Shown here piece by piece: positions 26,917 through 36,058 of a stretch of 64,000 nt of DNA. Position numbers and translations under genes: made by a program. Position 1 is the first letter of the stretch; each line of letters starts with the position of its first letter. Source of the stretch: Verrucomicrobia bacterium S94 (GTDB taxonomy: Bacteria > Verrucomicrobiota > Kiritimatiellia > Kiritimatiellales > Pontiellaceae). The DNA is taken from the NCBI GenBank assembly GCA_004299845.1, contig CP036201.1:3472001-3536000 (forward strand), read 5' to 3'. The notes under the pieces are model-generated. The model saw only the letters and a program-made list of their open reading frames with translations, had not been told where the DNA came from and ran no database searches.

Positions 26917-27687
26917 TTAGAAGTGATACTGCACGATACCGCTGGCAGCGAATTGGTCGGTTTTGAATCCTGAGGAATCCTTGATGCCGTATTTGTTGGT
27001 CCAGTAGTCGAGTTCGGTACCGGCCAGCAGAGAGCCGGCTTCCATATTGAAAAAGACACCGATATCAAATTTGAACTGGGGGCAGACGTGCAGGTTTTTT
27101 TCATAGGCGCCGTCGCTGTTGACTACCCAGTCAATGAAGCCGTCGCAGATCAGTGAAGATTGACCCATGGGGAACGATATTTTCCAGACCGGAGTGATCT
27201 GAACAGTGTCGCCGTCGCCTGAGCCTGCAAAGCGCTGATAGACATTCAGCTGGAAAAAATCGAAGCCCGGGATATCGAGATCTACGCCGGCACCGATGAG
27301 ATAATTGTCACCAAAGGCATCGCCGTTAAGCCAGCGGCCATATTCGTAGCAGGTGGCTACGAGTACATCCTTGACGAAGAGAACAGACAGGTCCTGATTC
27401 AGCATTTTGCCAAAACTGAAGCGCGGCGCAATTTCACCATAGTAGGAGGAACTGTCATCGGCACTGCTTTGGTCTCCGTTGAAATAGATAAAATCATTAA
27501 AGAAGAAGAAATCGCCGTATTTCCAGCCGTTGGCATGTTCGATGGTCAGCGTGGTCTGGTCTTCCGGATCAACTTCGAAACCGGAGCCTTCCAGTACTGT
27601 CAGACTGGTATCGGTCCATTGAATAAAATCTCCGCCGAAGGTGAGAGATGCGGTGAATGCCAGAGCGGCAGTCAGTGTACGTTTCAT
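26917..27687 (-). CDS. Tsx-like outer-membrane channel
   Basis: A 256-residue protein with a signal peptide and a beta-barrel pattern of alternating hydrophobic residues ending in Tyr-His-Phe, the C-terminal Phe signal for outer-membrane insertion. Its openings (DFIQWTDTSLTVLEG, FFFFNDFIYF) resemble the Tsx/OmpK nucleoside-channel family. Together with the permease it would bring nucleosides or bases across both membranes. AAGGGG precedes the ATG. Confidence 0.75.
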   Translation of the reverse strand: MKRTLTAALAFTASLTFGGDFIQWTDTSLTVLEGSGFEVDPEDQTTLTIEHANGWKYGDFFFFNDFIYFNGDQSSADDSSSYYGEIAPRFSFGKMLNQDLSVLFVKDVLVATCYEYGRWLNGDAFGDNYLIGAGVDLDIPGFDFFQLNVYQRFAGSGDGDTVQITPVWKISFPMGQSSLICDGFIDWVVNSDGAYEKNLHVCPQFKFDIGVFFNMEAGSLLAGTELDYWTNKYGIKDSSGFKTDQFAASGIVQYHF

Positions 27688-28023
27688 GTATTTGCCCCTT
27701 AAGTTTGTAACGCTGTTTTTTATCTGCGCCGTATGTTTCAGTTAACGCGGGGAACCATATGCTCATATTCGGGGTCCTCCAAAGCACATAGTAAAAAATA
27801 TTATTACGGTATACCGGCATAATATTATATGCCATTACGTCGCGAAAAAGGGTGGATCGTACACCGCGATTAAAGGAGGAAAAAGCTGTCAAGCAGAGCA
27901 CAAGAACTCTGAGAAACGGTGTTATTTTTTATAATACAAACTCTGCAATACAGTTCCTTCATTGTTGTCGAAGGTGTTGTATTTGCCGAGTTGGTATGCA
28001 GTCGTTCCGGGCTCTGGAAATAT
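27688..28023. other. Intergenic region upstream of the Tsx/purine operon
   Basis: No gene or terminator is seen in these 336 bases. The part nearest tsx is AT-rich and holds two palindromes described separately. The remainder, beyond the stop of the fusion gene, shows nothing convincing. Confidence 0.6.
27807..27833. promoter_or_regulatory. Adjacent palindromes upstream of the Tsx/purine operon
   Basis: CGGTATACCG (27807-27816) is a perfect palindrome. It abuts GGCATA-ATATTA-TATGCC (27816-27833), an inverted repeat of six bases. They lie about 120-145 bases upstream of the tsx start and could be operators. No purine riboswitch core was found. Confidence 0.4.
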
Positions 28024-31000
28024 TCAGACTTTTTCCACCACAGCCGCACCAAAGGTGAAACCGCCGCCGAAGGCGGTCGCACCGATCTTGGCTCCTTTTT
28101 CAAGGGTCGGAACCAGTTCGCAGAGGGCAATCGGAATTGTGTTCGAAGAGGTGTTTCCATATTTGCGGATATGGTTGAACATTTTTTCCGGCGGGAATTT
28201 GATGGTTTTCCGAATGGCTTCGATAATGCGTTCGTTGGCCTGATGCGGCACCACCTTGTCGAGGGCCTCCAGCGGAATGCCACGTTCCTGACAGGCACTG
28301 TCGAGCACATCGATCATTTTACGGACCGCCAGCTTGAAGACGGTGAGCCCTTCCATTTCAATGACTTCGCCGCTGCCCATGTTCGGAACATAAAGCACTT
28401 TCTGATCGACACCGGTAGCGGAGAGGAACGGACGGTTCAGTTTTACTTCAATATTGCCCGGTCGGCGTTCGCAGCTCACCAGCGAAGCTGTCGCGGCATC
28501 GCCGAACAGGGCCATGGTTTTCTGATCATCCATGTTGACCATCGGCGAAAGCGTTTCGGCGGTGATGACGATCACCTTTTTATCCGGCGCATTGGTCAGG
28601 AAATCGAAGGCTGACTGCAGGGCATACATATAGCCCGAGCAGGCGGCATTCACATCGTGCGCCTGCATCAGCACTTCGCCTTTAGCCGGGCTGAGTGCAT
28701 GCAGCACCTGACAGGCCAGTGAAGGTGTCATGGTTTTCGGGGTTCCGGTGGAGCAGATAATGGCTCCGATATCAGAAATCGTGAGGTTTTCCTTTTCCAG
28801 CAGCTGGCGGGTGGCATTCACCGCTAGGCTGAGCACATCTTCGTCGCCGTCGATCCAGTAGCGTTCTTCAATGCCGGTCCGTTTCCGAATGGCATCGGAA
28901 TCCCATTCGTGGCGGCCCTGCAGCAGTTCCTCGTTGGTAATATGGCGGGAACCGAATACTTTGGTGATGTTGGAAATATAGATCGGTTTCTGTTCAATGG
29001 CCGGGGCTATGGGGGCGACCTTAGGCCCGCCCGAACTGCGCCTCCGCTCCATAACCGGTGTGCCGGGATCTTCTTTCGTGATCGGTTTGAGCTGGGCGGC
29101 TTCATCCGACGCGATGCGCAGCATCGGCGTTCCAACCGTCAGGGTATCTCCTTCTTCAACCAGCACTTCTGATATTTTTCCGGAAACCGGTGCAGAGATA
29201 TCCATGGAGGCTTTATCGGCTTCGACGGAGGCAATCAGGTCGCCTTCTTTGATTTCCTCTCCTTCAGCGACCAGCAGGTCGGCGACGGTGATGGTTTCAT
29301 CAGAGGGGCTTGACCCGATGGCTTTAACGGTGATGATGCCGGCTTCGTCTTCAACGGGTTTATTCCAGTGAATATCGATGTCGAGCATCTCGCAGCATTT
29401 TTCGAGCGTACGTTTGAATGACGGCAGTACCTCGATCTGGCAGGAGAAATCGTAGGGAATATAGGTGTCCGGACGGGTGATGCGGGCCACCTGTACTTCG
29501 GCACCGGCTTTTTCCGCAATTTCGGCGGCGACTTCCGCGCCCATGCCCGAGGTTTTATTGTCTTCGTGGACGACAACAAGTTTTCCGGTCTTTCGGGCCG
29601 AAGAGAGCACGGTTTCTTCATCCCACGGGAAGATGGTGCGCAAATCGATCACTTCGGCATTGATTCCGACTTCCTTCAGAGCTTCGGCGGTGCGTTCAAC
29701 CACCGGCATGGAGCCGCCCCAGCTGACGAGCGTGATATCCTGGCCAACGCGGGTAACGCGGGCCTTTCCAATCGGGACATAGTGTTTATCGATGTCGGCC
29801 GAGGTGGTATTGGAGCGGTCGTTGATCAGGCTTTTCGGGAAGAGAAAAACCGACGGCCGGCCGGATTCGGCTATGGCATTCAGCAACCCGGCGGCATCCG
29901 CGGCGGTGGACGGCATAAAGACGTCAACACCGGGAATATGTGCACAGATCGATTCCATGGTCTGGGCATGATACGGCCCGAGCCCTGGCCGGTAGCCGCC
30001 GGAAATGGACATGATCAGAACCGGAGCTTCCCATTGACCATTAGTACGCCAGTACATGGCTCCGATTTCAGAAAGAATGTGGTTATACGCCACCGGCATA
30101 AAGTCGGCAAACTGCATGAAGGCCACCGGTTTTCCGCCGGCGAGGGCCTGACCGGTGGAGACACCGAGAATGGTGTTTTCCGCCAGTGCTGCGTTGCTGA
30201 CCTGTTCCGGGAATGTCCGGGAAAGACCCCGGGTCAAGCCGAAAACATCGCCTTTGGGGTCTTCGATATCCTGACCGAGCAGGGTGGTTTTCCGATCGTT
30301 GGAAAGCCGGTGTTTCAGCGCCTCGCGCATGGCTTCGAGCATGCTGAGTGTTCGGTTGTCTTCGGTTCCACGATATTCCTGTCGCGGTTCCGGAAGCGGT
30401 TTTTTGGCAGTAAGATCGGCTTTCGGTGCCGTTCCGCCGCGTGCCGTCTGGAAGGCGGCATCCACCTGGATTTTTACATCATCTTCGATGGCTTTGATGG
30501 CAGCGGCATCGATGCCGTTGGCCAGCAGGTAATCGCGGAGCTTGGCGCAGGGGTCGGCATTTTCCAGCGCAGCTTTCAGTTCGGCCTCGGTACGGTAAAC
30601 GGACTGGTCGTCGGCATTGGTGTGGCTTTCGAGGCGCTCAACATTCATGACGACGATCCGGGGTTCGCGGGTTTCCCGGATTTCGGAAACCGCTTGGCCG
30701 AATGTGTTGAAGGTGGCAATCGTGTCGGAGCCGTCGACCCGCTGGATCGGAAGGCCGAGGAAGGAATCGGCTTCGCCGTCCGGCAGAGAATAAAACGTGT
30801 TTCCTTTGGTCGGTGTGGAGAGGGCAAAGCGGTTGTCTTCAATCAGGAAGAGGACCGGCAGATTGGCGCGAACGGCTTCGGCCACGGCTTCATAGAAATC
30901 GCCCTGCTGGGTGGCGCCGTCGCCGACGGAAACCACCACGAAGGGATTGTCCGGCTCATTTTTAAGCATTGTTGCTGCGCCCACGGCCTGGAGCACATTG

Positions 31001-31356
31001 CTGCCGACGAGGGTCGGGGTGCTCATAATGTTGAGGGTCGGATCACACGGGAAGGCGGGCATACGGCGTCCGGCAGAGTTGGATTCCTCTTTCGAGAAGA
31101 GGCCGTAAAAGACGGTTTCGTAGGAAACTCCCCGGGCGTAGGCCAGTGCACGATCACGGTAATGGAGATGCAGCCAGTCGCTTTCGATCATATGCGGTGC
31201 CAGCGCGGCGGCGGCCTCGTGACCGGAGGAGGGGATGTAAAAAAAGACTTCGCCCCGCTGAGCCGCGGCGGATTGAAGCTGGTCCGTGTAGCGCGAGGCC
31301 ACCATCGGGCGATAAAGTTCGAGCAGTTGTTCGACTGAAGGTGTGTTCATTTTCAT
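28024..31356 (-). CDS. Four-domain fusion: 2-oxo acid dehydrogenase E1-alpha, E1-beta, lipoyl domain, ketoacyl-ACP synthase III
   Basis: An 1110-residue protein. E1-alpha (about 10-300) has the thiamine diphosphate motif GDGATQQGDF (145-154) and Asn175. E1-beta (about 335-660) has the PEQVSNAALAE segment with its catalytic Glu. A lipoyl domain (about 680-750) carries Lys715 in EADKASM. A FabH-like domain (about 790-1110) has RKRTGIEER, catalytic Cys906 in NAACSGYMYAL, His1038 in PHQAN and Asn1068 in GNTSSNT. Known complexes pass the acyl group from E1 to lipoyl-E2, then to CoA; no E2 acyltransferase domain is present here. The fusion may therefore decarboxylate a branched-chain 2-oxo acid and hand the acyl group to the synthase to start fatty acid synthesis, directly or through CoA. 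It stands alone and is divergent from ptsP. Confidence 0.92.
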   Translation of the reverse strand: MKMNTPSVEQLLELYRPMVASRYTDQLQSAAAQRGEVFFYIPSSGHEAAAALAPHMIESDWLHLHYRDRALAYARGVSYETVFYGLFSKEESNSAGRRMPAFPCDPTLNIMSTPTLVGSNVLQAVGAATMLKNEPDNPFVVVSVGDGATQQGDFYEAVAEAVRANLPVLFLIEDNRFALSTPTKGNTFYSLPDGEADSFLGLPIQRVDGSDTIATFNTFGQAVSEIRETREPRIVVMNVERLESHTNADDQSVYRTEAELKAALENADPCAKLRDYLLANGIDAAAIKAIEDDVKIQVDAAFQTARGGTAPKADLTAKKPLPEPRQEYRGTEDNRTLSMLEAMREALKHRLSNDRKTTLLGQDIEDPKGDVFGLTRGLSRTFPEQVSNAALAENTILGVSTGQALAGGKPVAFMQFADFMPVAYNHILSEIGAMYWRTNGQWEAPVLIMSISGGYRPGLGPYHAQTMESICAHIPGVDVFMPSTAADAAGLLNAIAESGRPSVFLFPKSLINDRSNTTSADIDKHYVPIGKARVTRVGQDITLVSWGGSMPVVERTAEALKEVGINAEVIDLRTIFPWDEETVLSSARKTGKLVVVHEDNKTSGMGAEVAAEIAEKAGAEVQVARITRPDTYIPYDFSCQIEVLPSFKRTLEKCCEMLDIDIHWNKPVEDEAGIITVKAIGSSPSDETITVADLLVAEGEEIKEGDLIASVEADKASMDISAPVSGKISEVLVEEGDTLTVGTPMLRIASDEAAQLKPITKEDPGTPVMERRRSSGGPKVAPIAPAIEQKPIYISNITKVFGSRHITNEELLQGRHEWDSDAIRKRTGIEERYWIDGDEDVLSLAVNATRQLLEKENLTISDIGAIICSTGTPKTMTPSLACQVLHALSPAKGEVLMQAHDVNAACSGYMYALQSAFDFLTNAPDKKVIVITAETLSPMVNMDDQKTMALFGDAATASLVSCERRPGNIEVKLNRPFLSATGVDQKVLYVPNMGSGEVIEMEGLTVFKLAVRKMIDVLDSACQERGIPLEALDKVVPHQANERIIEAIRKTIKFPPEKMFNHIRKYGNTSSNTIPIALCELVPTLEKGAKIGATAFGGGFTFGAAVVEKV

Positions 31357-31480
31357 GGCTTTCCAATTGAAGAAAAATATTACGAAAGGGCCCGGGCGTG
31401 GGCGAGGGTTAAATTGGATTATCTGTTACCTTTGACTATCTGCATTCCGGCGGATATGTTCCAACTTTAGGAAGTAGTTT

Positions 31481-33766
31481 ATGCCTATGATGAAAAAAAG
31501 AAATGTAGATCTGGTTTGCGACATTGCGGAATTGATATCGCTGGCTGAGGGAGGACGCGACCGGCGTGAGCTGCTGCAGCAGGTGGTGACGTCTGTGGCG
31601 TCGCATATGCAGGCGGATGTCTGTTCGATCTATATTTATGATGAAGAGGACAAGGAGCTGACGCTGCGGGCGACGCAGGGGCTGGATGAGCGGGCCATTG
31701 GTACCGTGAAGCTGAAGCTTGGTGAGGGAATTACCGGCCGGGCGGTTCGTGAGCTACGGCCGATCTGTGTCGGAACAGCTTCGCAGAGTGATTCTTACAA
31801 ATTTTTCCCGGGCATTCATGAAGAGGAGTATGAAGCCTTTCTGGCGGTTCCTATTCTGCGCGGACTGCGTCGGATCGGTGCTCTTGTGGTGCAGGCGGAT
31901 GAGGCAAACTATTTCACACCGAATGATGTGAAGGCGCTGCGGGCGATTGCCGCACAACTGGCGACGATGATTGAAAATGTGCAGCTGCTCAGTGAAGCGC
32001 GTGTTGAAGCGGCTTCGCAGGAGGCGGCCGCGCCGAAAAAGGTGATTACCGATTCGCTGATCAAAGGGCGGTCGGCCAGTTCGGGAACGGCACGCGGTAG
32101 AGCCTTTCCGCTGGATTCCGGGAAAAGCGACTCCTGTGTGCTGCCTGATCCCGATGCGGAGCCGCATACGCTCGAGGATTTTGAGCTGGCGGTGGAAAAA
32201 ACGGCGGAACAGATCAACCGGCTTCAGCGGCAGACCAGCGAGGAGCTGGCGGATGTGGCTGTACTTATTTTCAGTGCCCATCTGCTTATTCTGGAAGATG
32301 ATCAGTTTACAGGGCGGATTAAGAACCTGATTGTAGAGGGCTGCGAGCCCGTCAAGGCCATTGCTACGGTCGTGGATGAATATGTGGCGGTTTTTTCGAA
32401 GAGCAAAATGCCGCTCATCCGCGAAAAAGTGCTCGATGTGAAGGATCTGGGGAACCGGCTGACGCGCAATCTCCTGAACGAGGAAGCCGATGAGGCCGAC
32501 TATCGAGGACAGATCATTATTGCTCATGAGCTGCTGCCTTCGGACATTCTGAAGCTTTCTGCGGAAAATGTGGAAGGTTTCATTGTGAGCAGTGGGGTGA
32601 CCTCGCACAATGCGATTATTTCCCGGTCGCTGGGCATTCCGATGGTGGCGATCAGTCGCGAGCAGGCCGATGCTATTCCGGATGGCGAAGAGATGCTGAT
32701 GGATGCGGAGCAGGGGATTATTTATCTGCGTCCCGGCCCGGAAGTGTATGCAAAATACCGCGATCTTGATCAGGCCTGGATCGCGCTGCATGACGCGTCG
32801 GACATGAAAGATGAAACGCTGACGAAATGCGGTCAGCGCGTCAGTATTTTCGCCAATATCAACCTGCTGAGCGATCTCAAGCCGGCGCGAAAATTTAAAG
32901 TTGAAGGGGTCGGGCTCTATCGCTCCGAGTTTCCGTTTATTGTGCGGAATGATTTCCCGACGGAAGAAGAGCAGTATGTAATTTATAAAAAGCTGGTTGA
33001 TCAGATGGAAGGGCGCATGGTGACCTTCCGGACTCTGGATATCGGCGGCGATAAGATGCTCTCCTATTATTCCAATGTGAACGAGGCGAATCCTTTTCTC
33101 GGGATGCGGGCCATTCGTTTTTCGCTGCAGAACAAAGATATTTTCGCGCAGCAGCTCCGTGCCTTTCTGCGGGCCGGTGCCGAAGCGGATACCCGGATCA
33201 TGTTTCCGCTGGTTTCCTCGGTGGACGACTTTCTTGCGGCGCGGAATATTGCCTATGAGTGCATGAGCAGCCTGGATGCAGAGGGTGTTGCTTTTAATCC
33301 GGATACAAAATTCGGGGTTATGATGGAGCTGCCTTCTGCTGTCGAGGTGGTTGATGAGCTGGCGCAGGAAGCGGACTTTCTGTCGATTGGTTCAAACGAT
33401 CTGATTCAGTATATGCTGGCGGTTGACCGGACCAATGAAATGGTTTCGAGTCTGTATCTGGCTCACCATCCCGCGATCCTGCGTGCTATCAACCGTATCG
33501 TTTCGGCGGGGCTGACACATGGAAAAGAAGTGTCCATTTGCGGAGATCTTTCGGCGGATCCGCGTATGCTGCCTTTCCTGCTTGGTGTGGGACTGCGAAA
33601 ATTCAGTATTGACAGTGTCCATGCTCCAACGGTTCAGCGGCTGGTGAATGCCATGGATCTGGCTGAGGCCGAAAAGATTGCCAATGCGATGCTGAATTTT
33701 GGACGGATCAGCGAAGTAGAGGCCTTTCTGCTTGAGCAGAATCTCACCCCGGAGAACGAGGCCTGA
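31481..33766 (+). CDS. ptsP: PEP-protein phosphotransferase EI-Ntr with GAF domain
   Basis: A 761-residue protein with an N-terminal GAF domain (about 15-170) and a full enzyme I. The swivelling phospho-His is His376 in SGVTSHN; the PEP-binding barrel includes RTLDIGGDK and the proton-donor Cys in SICGDLSADP. EI-Ntr starts the nitrogen PTS relay to NPr and EIIA-Ntr, with GAF sensing a signal such as glutamine in other bacteria. No other PTS gene lies in the window. AGGAAG precedes the ATG. The next genes are amt and glnB/K, which suits a nitrogen role. Confidence 0.93.
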   Translation: MPMMKKRNVDLVCDIAELISLAEGGRDRRELLQQVVTSVASHMQADVCSIYIYDEEDKELTLRATQGLDERAIGTVKLKLGEGITGRAVRELRPICVGTASQSDSYKFFPGIHEEEYEAFLAVPILRGLRRIGALVVQADEANYFTPNDVKALRAIAAQLATMIENVQLLSEARVEAASQEAAAPKKVITDSLIKGRSASSGTARGRAFPLDSGKSDSCVLPDPDAEPHTLEDFELAVEKTAEQINRLQRQTSEELADVAVLIFSAHLLILEDDQFTGRIKNLIVEGCEPVKAIATVVDEYVAVFSKSKMPLIREKVLDVKDLGNRLTRNLLNEEADEADYRGQIIIAHELLPSDILKLSAENVEGFIVSSGVTSHNAIISRSLGIPMVAISREQADAIPDGEEMLMDAEQGIIYLRPGPEVYAKYRDLDQAWIALHDASDMKDETLTKCGQRVSIFANINLLSDLKPARKFKVEGVGLYRSEFPFIVRNDFPTEEEQYVIYKKLVDQMEGRMVTFRTLDIGGDKMLSYYSNVNEANPFLGMRAIRFSLQNKDIFAQQLRAFLRAGAEADTRIMFPLVSSVDDFLAARNIAYECMSSLDAEGVAFNPDTKFGVMMELPSAVEVVDELAQEADFLSIGSNDLIQYMLAVDRTNEMVSSLYLAHHPAILRAINRIVSAGLTHGKEVSICGDLSADPRMLPFLLGVGLRKFSIDSVHAPTVQRLVNAMDLAEAEKIANAMLNFGRISEVEAFLLEQNLTPENEA

Positions 33767-34217
33767 TTTCCGGTCTGTTGATCTGAGAACAATACGTGCG
33801 CCGTGGTCGGTCTGCAGGCATCGGTGCGGAACCGGGAATGCGCCTGAAGTCAGTCGGTAATCACTGTTTTATAGCCGGAATGGGGCGCTGTGTTTTTTTA
33901 TGAAAATGTCGGCTTCACCTTTTATTGCTGGAGCATTGCCGCATTTGATTGTTCCGTTGGGGTCCGCCAAAAATGTTTCAATCGTCGGATAACAGTTTTT
34001 CCGAGTGTATTTGCCAACAATAATGTCGAAAAATCACATATTAAGACAGAATTGTTTTAAATTATCAAAATACAAATTTGTTATGTCATATGTTATATTT
34101 TGTTTATAAACGGGTTACGGCATCTTCAGTTCGATGGCATACCTTGTGCAAATAGGAGGAACTCGGTTTCAAAGGCCGATGTAATGTTTGAAGTCAACGA
34201 ATGAGAGGATGCAAAAG
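33767..34217 (+). other. Long leader/intergenic region upstream of amt
   Basis: A 451-base gap between ptsP and amt. It becomes AT-rich after about 33,900, as expected of a promoter region, and ends with a sigma-54-type site. An AGGAGG at 34155-34160 and short ATG frames follow, but none is long enough to call a gene. No terminator for ptsP was recognised. Confidence 0.6.
34135..34150 (+). promoter_or_regulatory. Sigma-54 (RpoN)-type promoter upstream of amt
   Basis: TGGCATACCTTGTGCA matches the -24/-12 consensus: GG and GC are spaced exactly ten bases apart, with TGGCA on the left and TGCA on the right. Transcription would begin near 34162, about 55 bases before the amt start. Ammonium transporter operons are commonly RpoN-dependent. 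The activator was not found in this window. Confidence 0.7.
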
Positions 34218-35561
34218 ATGTATAAACTGAAAAAGTACGCGATGTTCGCTTTCGCGCTCGGAGCTTTGGCGGCGGTACCCGTCATGGCAGGAGAAGCGCC
34301 GGAAGTGACAGCGGCAGATGCCTTGGCAGCGGCGGATAATGCTTTGTTTACTGCCAATAATGTTTGGATGATGGTGGCCACGTTCCTTGTGTTCATTATG
34401 CATCTGGGCTTTGCCATGGTCGAAACGGGCCTGACCCGGGCAAAAAACTCGGTAAATATTCTGTTTAAAAATACGGCTATTCCGGCCATCGGGCTGCTGA
34501 CCTATGCGCTGGTCGGCTTTAATCTGATGTATCCTGGTTTTGCCGAGGATTCCGCCGGTCTCTTCGGCTTTGGCGGATTCGGTATTTCTTCTCCGGAAGG
34601 TGCTGCGGGGCTGATTGCCTATGCAGACGGCGGTTATGCCTACTGGACCGATTTCCTGTTCCAGGGCATGTTTGCCGCAACGGCGGCCACCATTGTTTCG
34701 GGAGCGGTTGCAGGGCGTGTTAAACTTGGTCCGTTCCTGATTTTTTCGACGGTTTACGTCGGTCTCGTCTATCCGTGGGTCGGTTCCTGGAAATGGGGCG
34801 GCGGCTGGCTTGACGGGATTGGATTCTACGATTTCGCCGGCTCTACGCTGGTGCACTCCGTCGGTGGATGGGGCGCTCTGGCCGGGATCATTCTGCTCGG
34901 GCCGCGCCTGGGTAAATATGTAAACGGCAAAGTGAAGGCCATTCAGGGCCACAATATGCCGTTGCTGACTATCGGTGTGTTTCTCCTGTGGCTCGGCTGG
35001 TTCGGGTTCAACGGCGGTTCGGTACTGTCGGCCGATCCGGGACTGGTGTCCTATGTTCTCGTAACCACTTCTCTTGCTGCGGCGGCTGGTATTATCGGTT
35101 CCATGGCGGCGTCGTGGACAATTCAGAAACATCCGGACCTCACCATGGTTCTCAACGGGTGTCTGGCCGGTCTTGTGGGGATCACTGCAGGTGCGGATGT
35201 ACTTTCCATTCCGTGGGCGGTTGTGGTCGGGCTGGTCTGTGGTTCCATTGCAGTAGTTTCCGTCATGATTTTTGACCGCTTTAAACTGGATGACCCGGTG
35301 GGTGCCACTACGGTCCATCTGGTCTGTGGTATTCTCGGTACCCTGTTTGTTGCCCTCAGTCCGGAGCATACGATTGTACCGCAGCTGATCGGCATCGTGT
35401 CCTACGCGGTGGTCTGTTTCCCGGCCGCCTTCATTATCTTTCTGGTTCTGAAGCTTACCGTGGGTATCCGCGTGAGCAAAGAAGAGGAAATGAAGGGGCT
35501 CGATCTGGGCGAACACGGTATGGAAGCCTATCATGGATTCCAGTTCTTTACGAACGTCTAA
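34218..35561 (+). CDS. amt: Ammonium transporter
   Basis: A 447-residue Amt/Rh channel with a cleavable signal peptide (cleavage near Val-Met-Ala-Gly) and eleven membrane helices. Family motifs include FLVFIMHLGFAMVETGL, the DFAGSTLVHSVGGWGAL segment holding a pore His, and LGWFGFNGGS. GAGAGGA supports the ATG at 34218; an ATG nine bases upstream lacks one. It brings ammonium across the inner membrane and is regulated by the P-II protein encoded 17 bases downstream. Confidence 0.95.
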   Translation: MYKLKKYAMFAFALGALAAVPVMAGEAPEVTAADALAAADNALFTANNVWMMVATFLVFIMHLGFAMVETGLTRAKNSVNILFKNTAIPAIGLLTYALVGFNLMYPGFAEDSAGLFGFGGFGISSPEGAAGLIAYADGGYAYWTDFLFQGMFAATAATIVSGAVAGRVKLGPFLIFSTVYVGLVYPWVGSWKWGGGWLDGIGFYDFAGSTLVHSVGGWGALAGIILLGPRLGKYVNGKVKAIQGHNMPLLTIGVFLLWLGWFGFNGGSVLSADPGLVSYVLVTTSLAAAAGIIGSMAASWTIQKHPDLTMVLNGCLAGLVGITAGADVLSIPWAVVVGLVCGSIAVVSVMIFDRFKLDDPVGATTVHLVCGILGTLFVALSPEHTIVPQLIGIVSYAVVCFPAAFIIFLVLKLTVGIRVSKEEEMKGLDLGEHGMEAYHGFQFFTNV

Positions 35562-35578
35562 TCTGAAAGGACACGGTT

Positions 35579-35920
35579 ATGAAATTACTTATTGCATACA
35601 TTCAGCCCGAAGCACTTAACGACGTGAAGCAGTCTCTATATGATGCTGAAGTCTACAAAATGTCTGTCACCAACGCGATGGGATGCGGGCAGCAGAAGGG
35701 TTATCACGAAACCTATCGCGGCGCGGATATCGAAGTGAACCTCCTAAAGAAGGTTCGCATTGAAATCGCTGTGAATGATGAATTTGTCGAAGCCACCACC
35801 GATGCGATTATCAAAGGTGCACGTACAGGAAATATCGGTGACGGAAAAATCTTCGTCCTCGACCTTCCGGCGTGCATTCGGATCCGCACCGGGGAAAAAG
35901 GCCCGGAGGCTGTGGGTTAG
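35579..35920 (+). CDS. P-II nitrogen regulatory protein
   Basis: A 113-residue P-II trimer subunit that blocks Amt when nitrogen is plentiful. It carries the [14 protein letters not shown] lead into the T-loop, [14 protein letters not shown] and IRIRTGE. Residue 51, the uridylylated Tyr of E. coli GlnB/GlnK, is Ile here, so control by uridylylation is unlikely and ligand binding alone may set its state. Pairing with amt suggests a GlnK role. Confidence 0.93.
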   Translation: MKLLIAYIQPEALNDVKQSLYDAEVYKMSVTNAMGCGQQKGYHETYRGADIEVNLLKKVRIEIAVNDEFVEATTDAIIKGARTGNIGDGKIFVLDLPACIRIRTGEKGPEAVG

Positions 35921-35963
35921 ACCTGAATCTCTCTCCTCCCAGCACCCTGCAACGGGGTGCGAT

Positions 35964-35998
35964 GTACCCGACCGTCGCGAGACGGGCGGGTATTTTTT
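35964..35998 (+). terminator. Rho-independent terminator after the P-II gene
   Basis: TACCCGaCCGTC pairs with GACGGgCGGGTA around a GCGA loop, followed by seven T. A smaller hairpin (GCACCC with GGGTGC) lies just upstream at about 35942-35960. Confidence 0.85.
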
Positions 35999-36058
35999 TG
36001 ACTGCATATTTTCATTTTCAACTTTAAAGTCCTTCTAAAAGAAGGGGTGTGACAATTG

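Noticed and set aside
27688-27850. A purine riboswitch before the Tsx/purine operon
   Set aside because: The conserved core loops of the purine riboswitch could not be found on either strand; only palindromes are seen.
29566-31338. A 590-codon open frame on the plus strand opposite the E1/KASIII fusion gene
   Set aside because: It is antisense to a gene with four intact domains and gives no recognisable domain; long antisense frames are common in GC-rich coding DNA.
34194-35534. A 446-codon open frame on the minus strand opposite amt
   Set aside because: It is antisense to a conserved transporter and its composition is that of a shadow frame.
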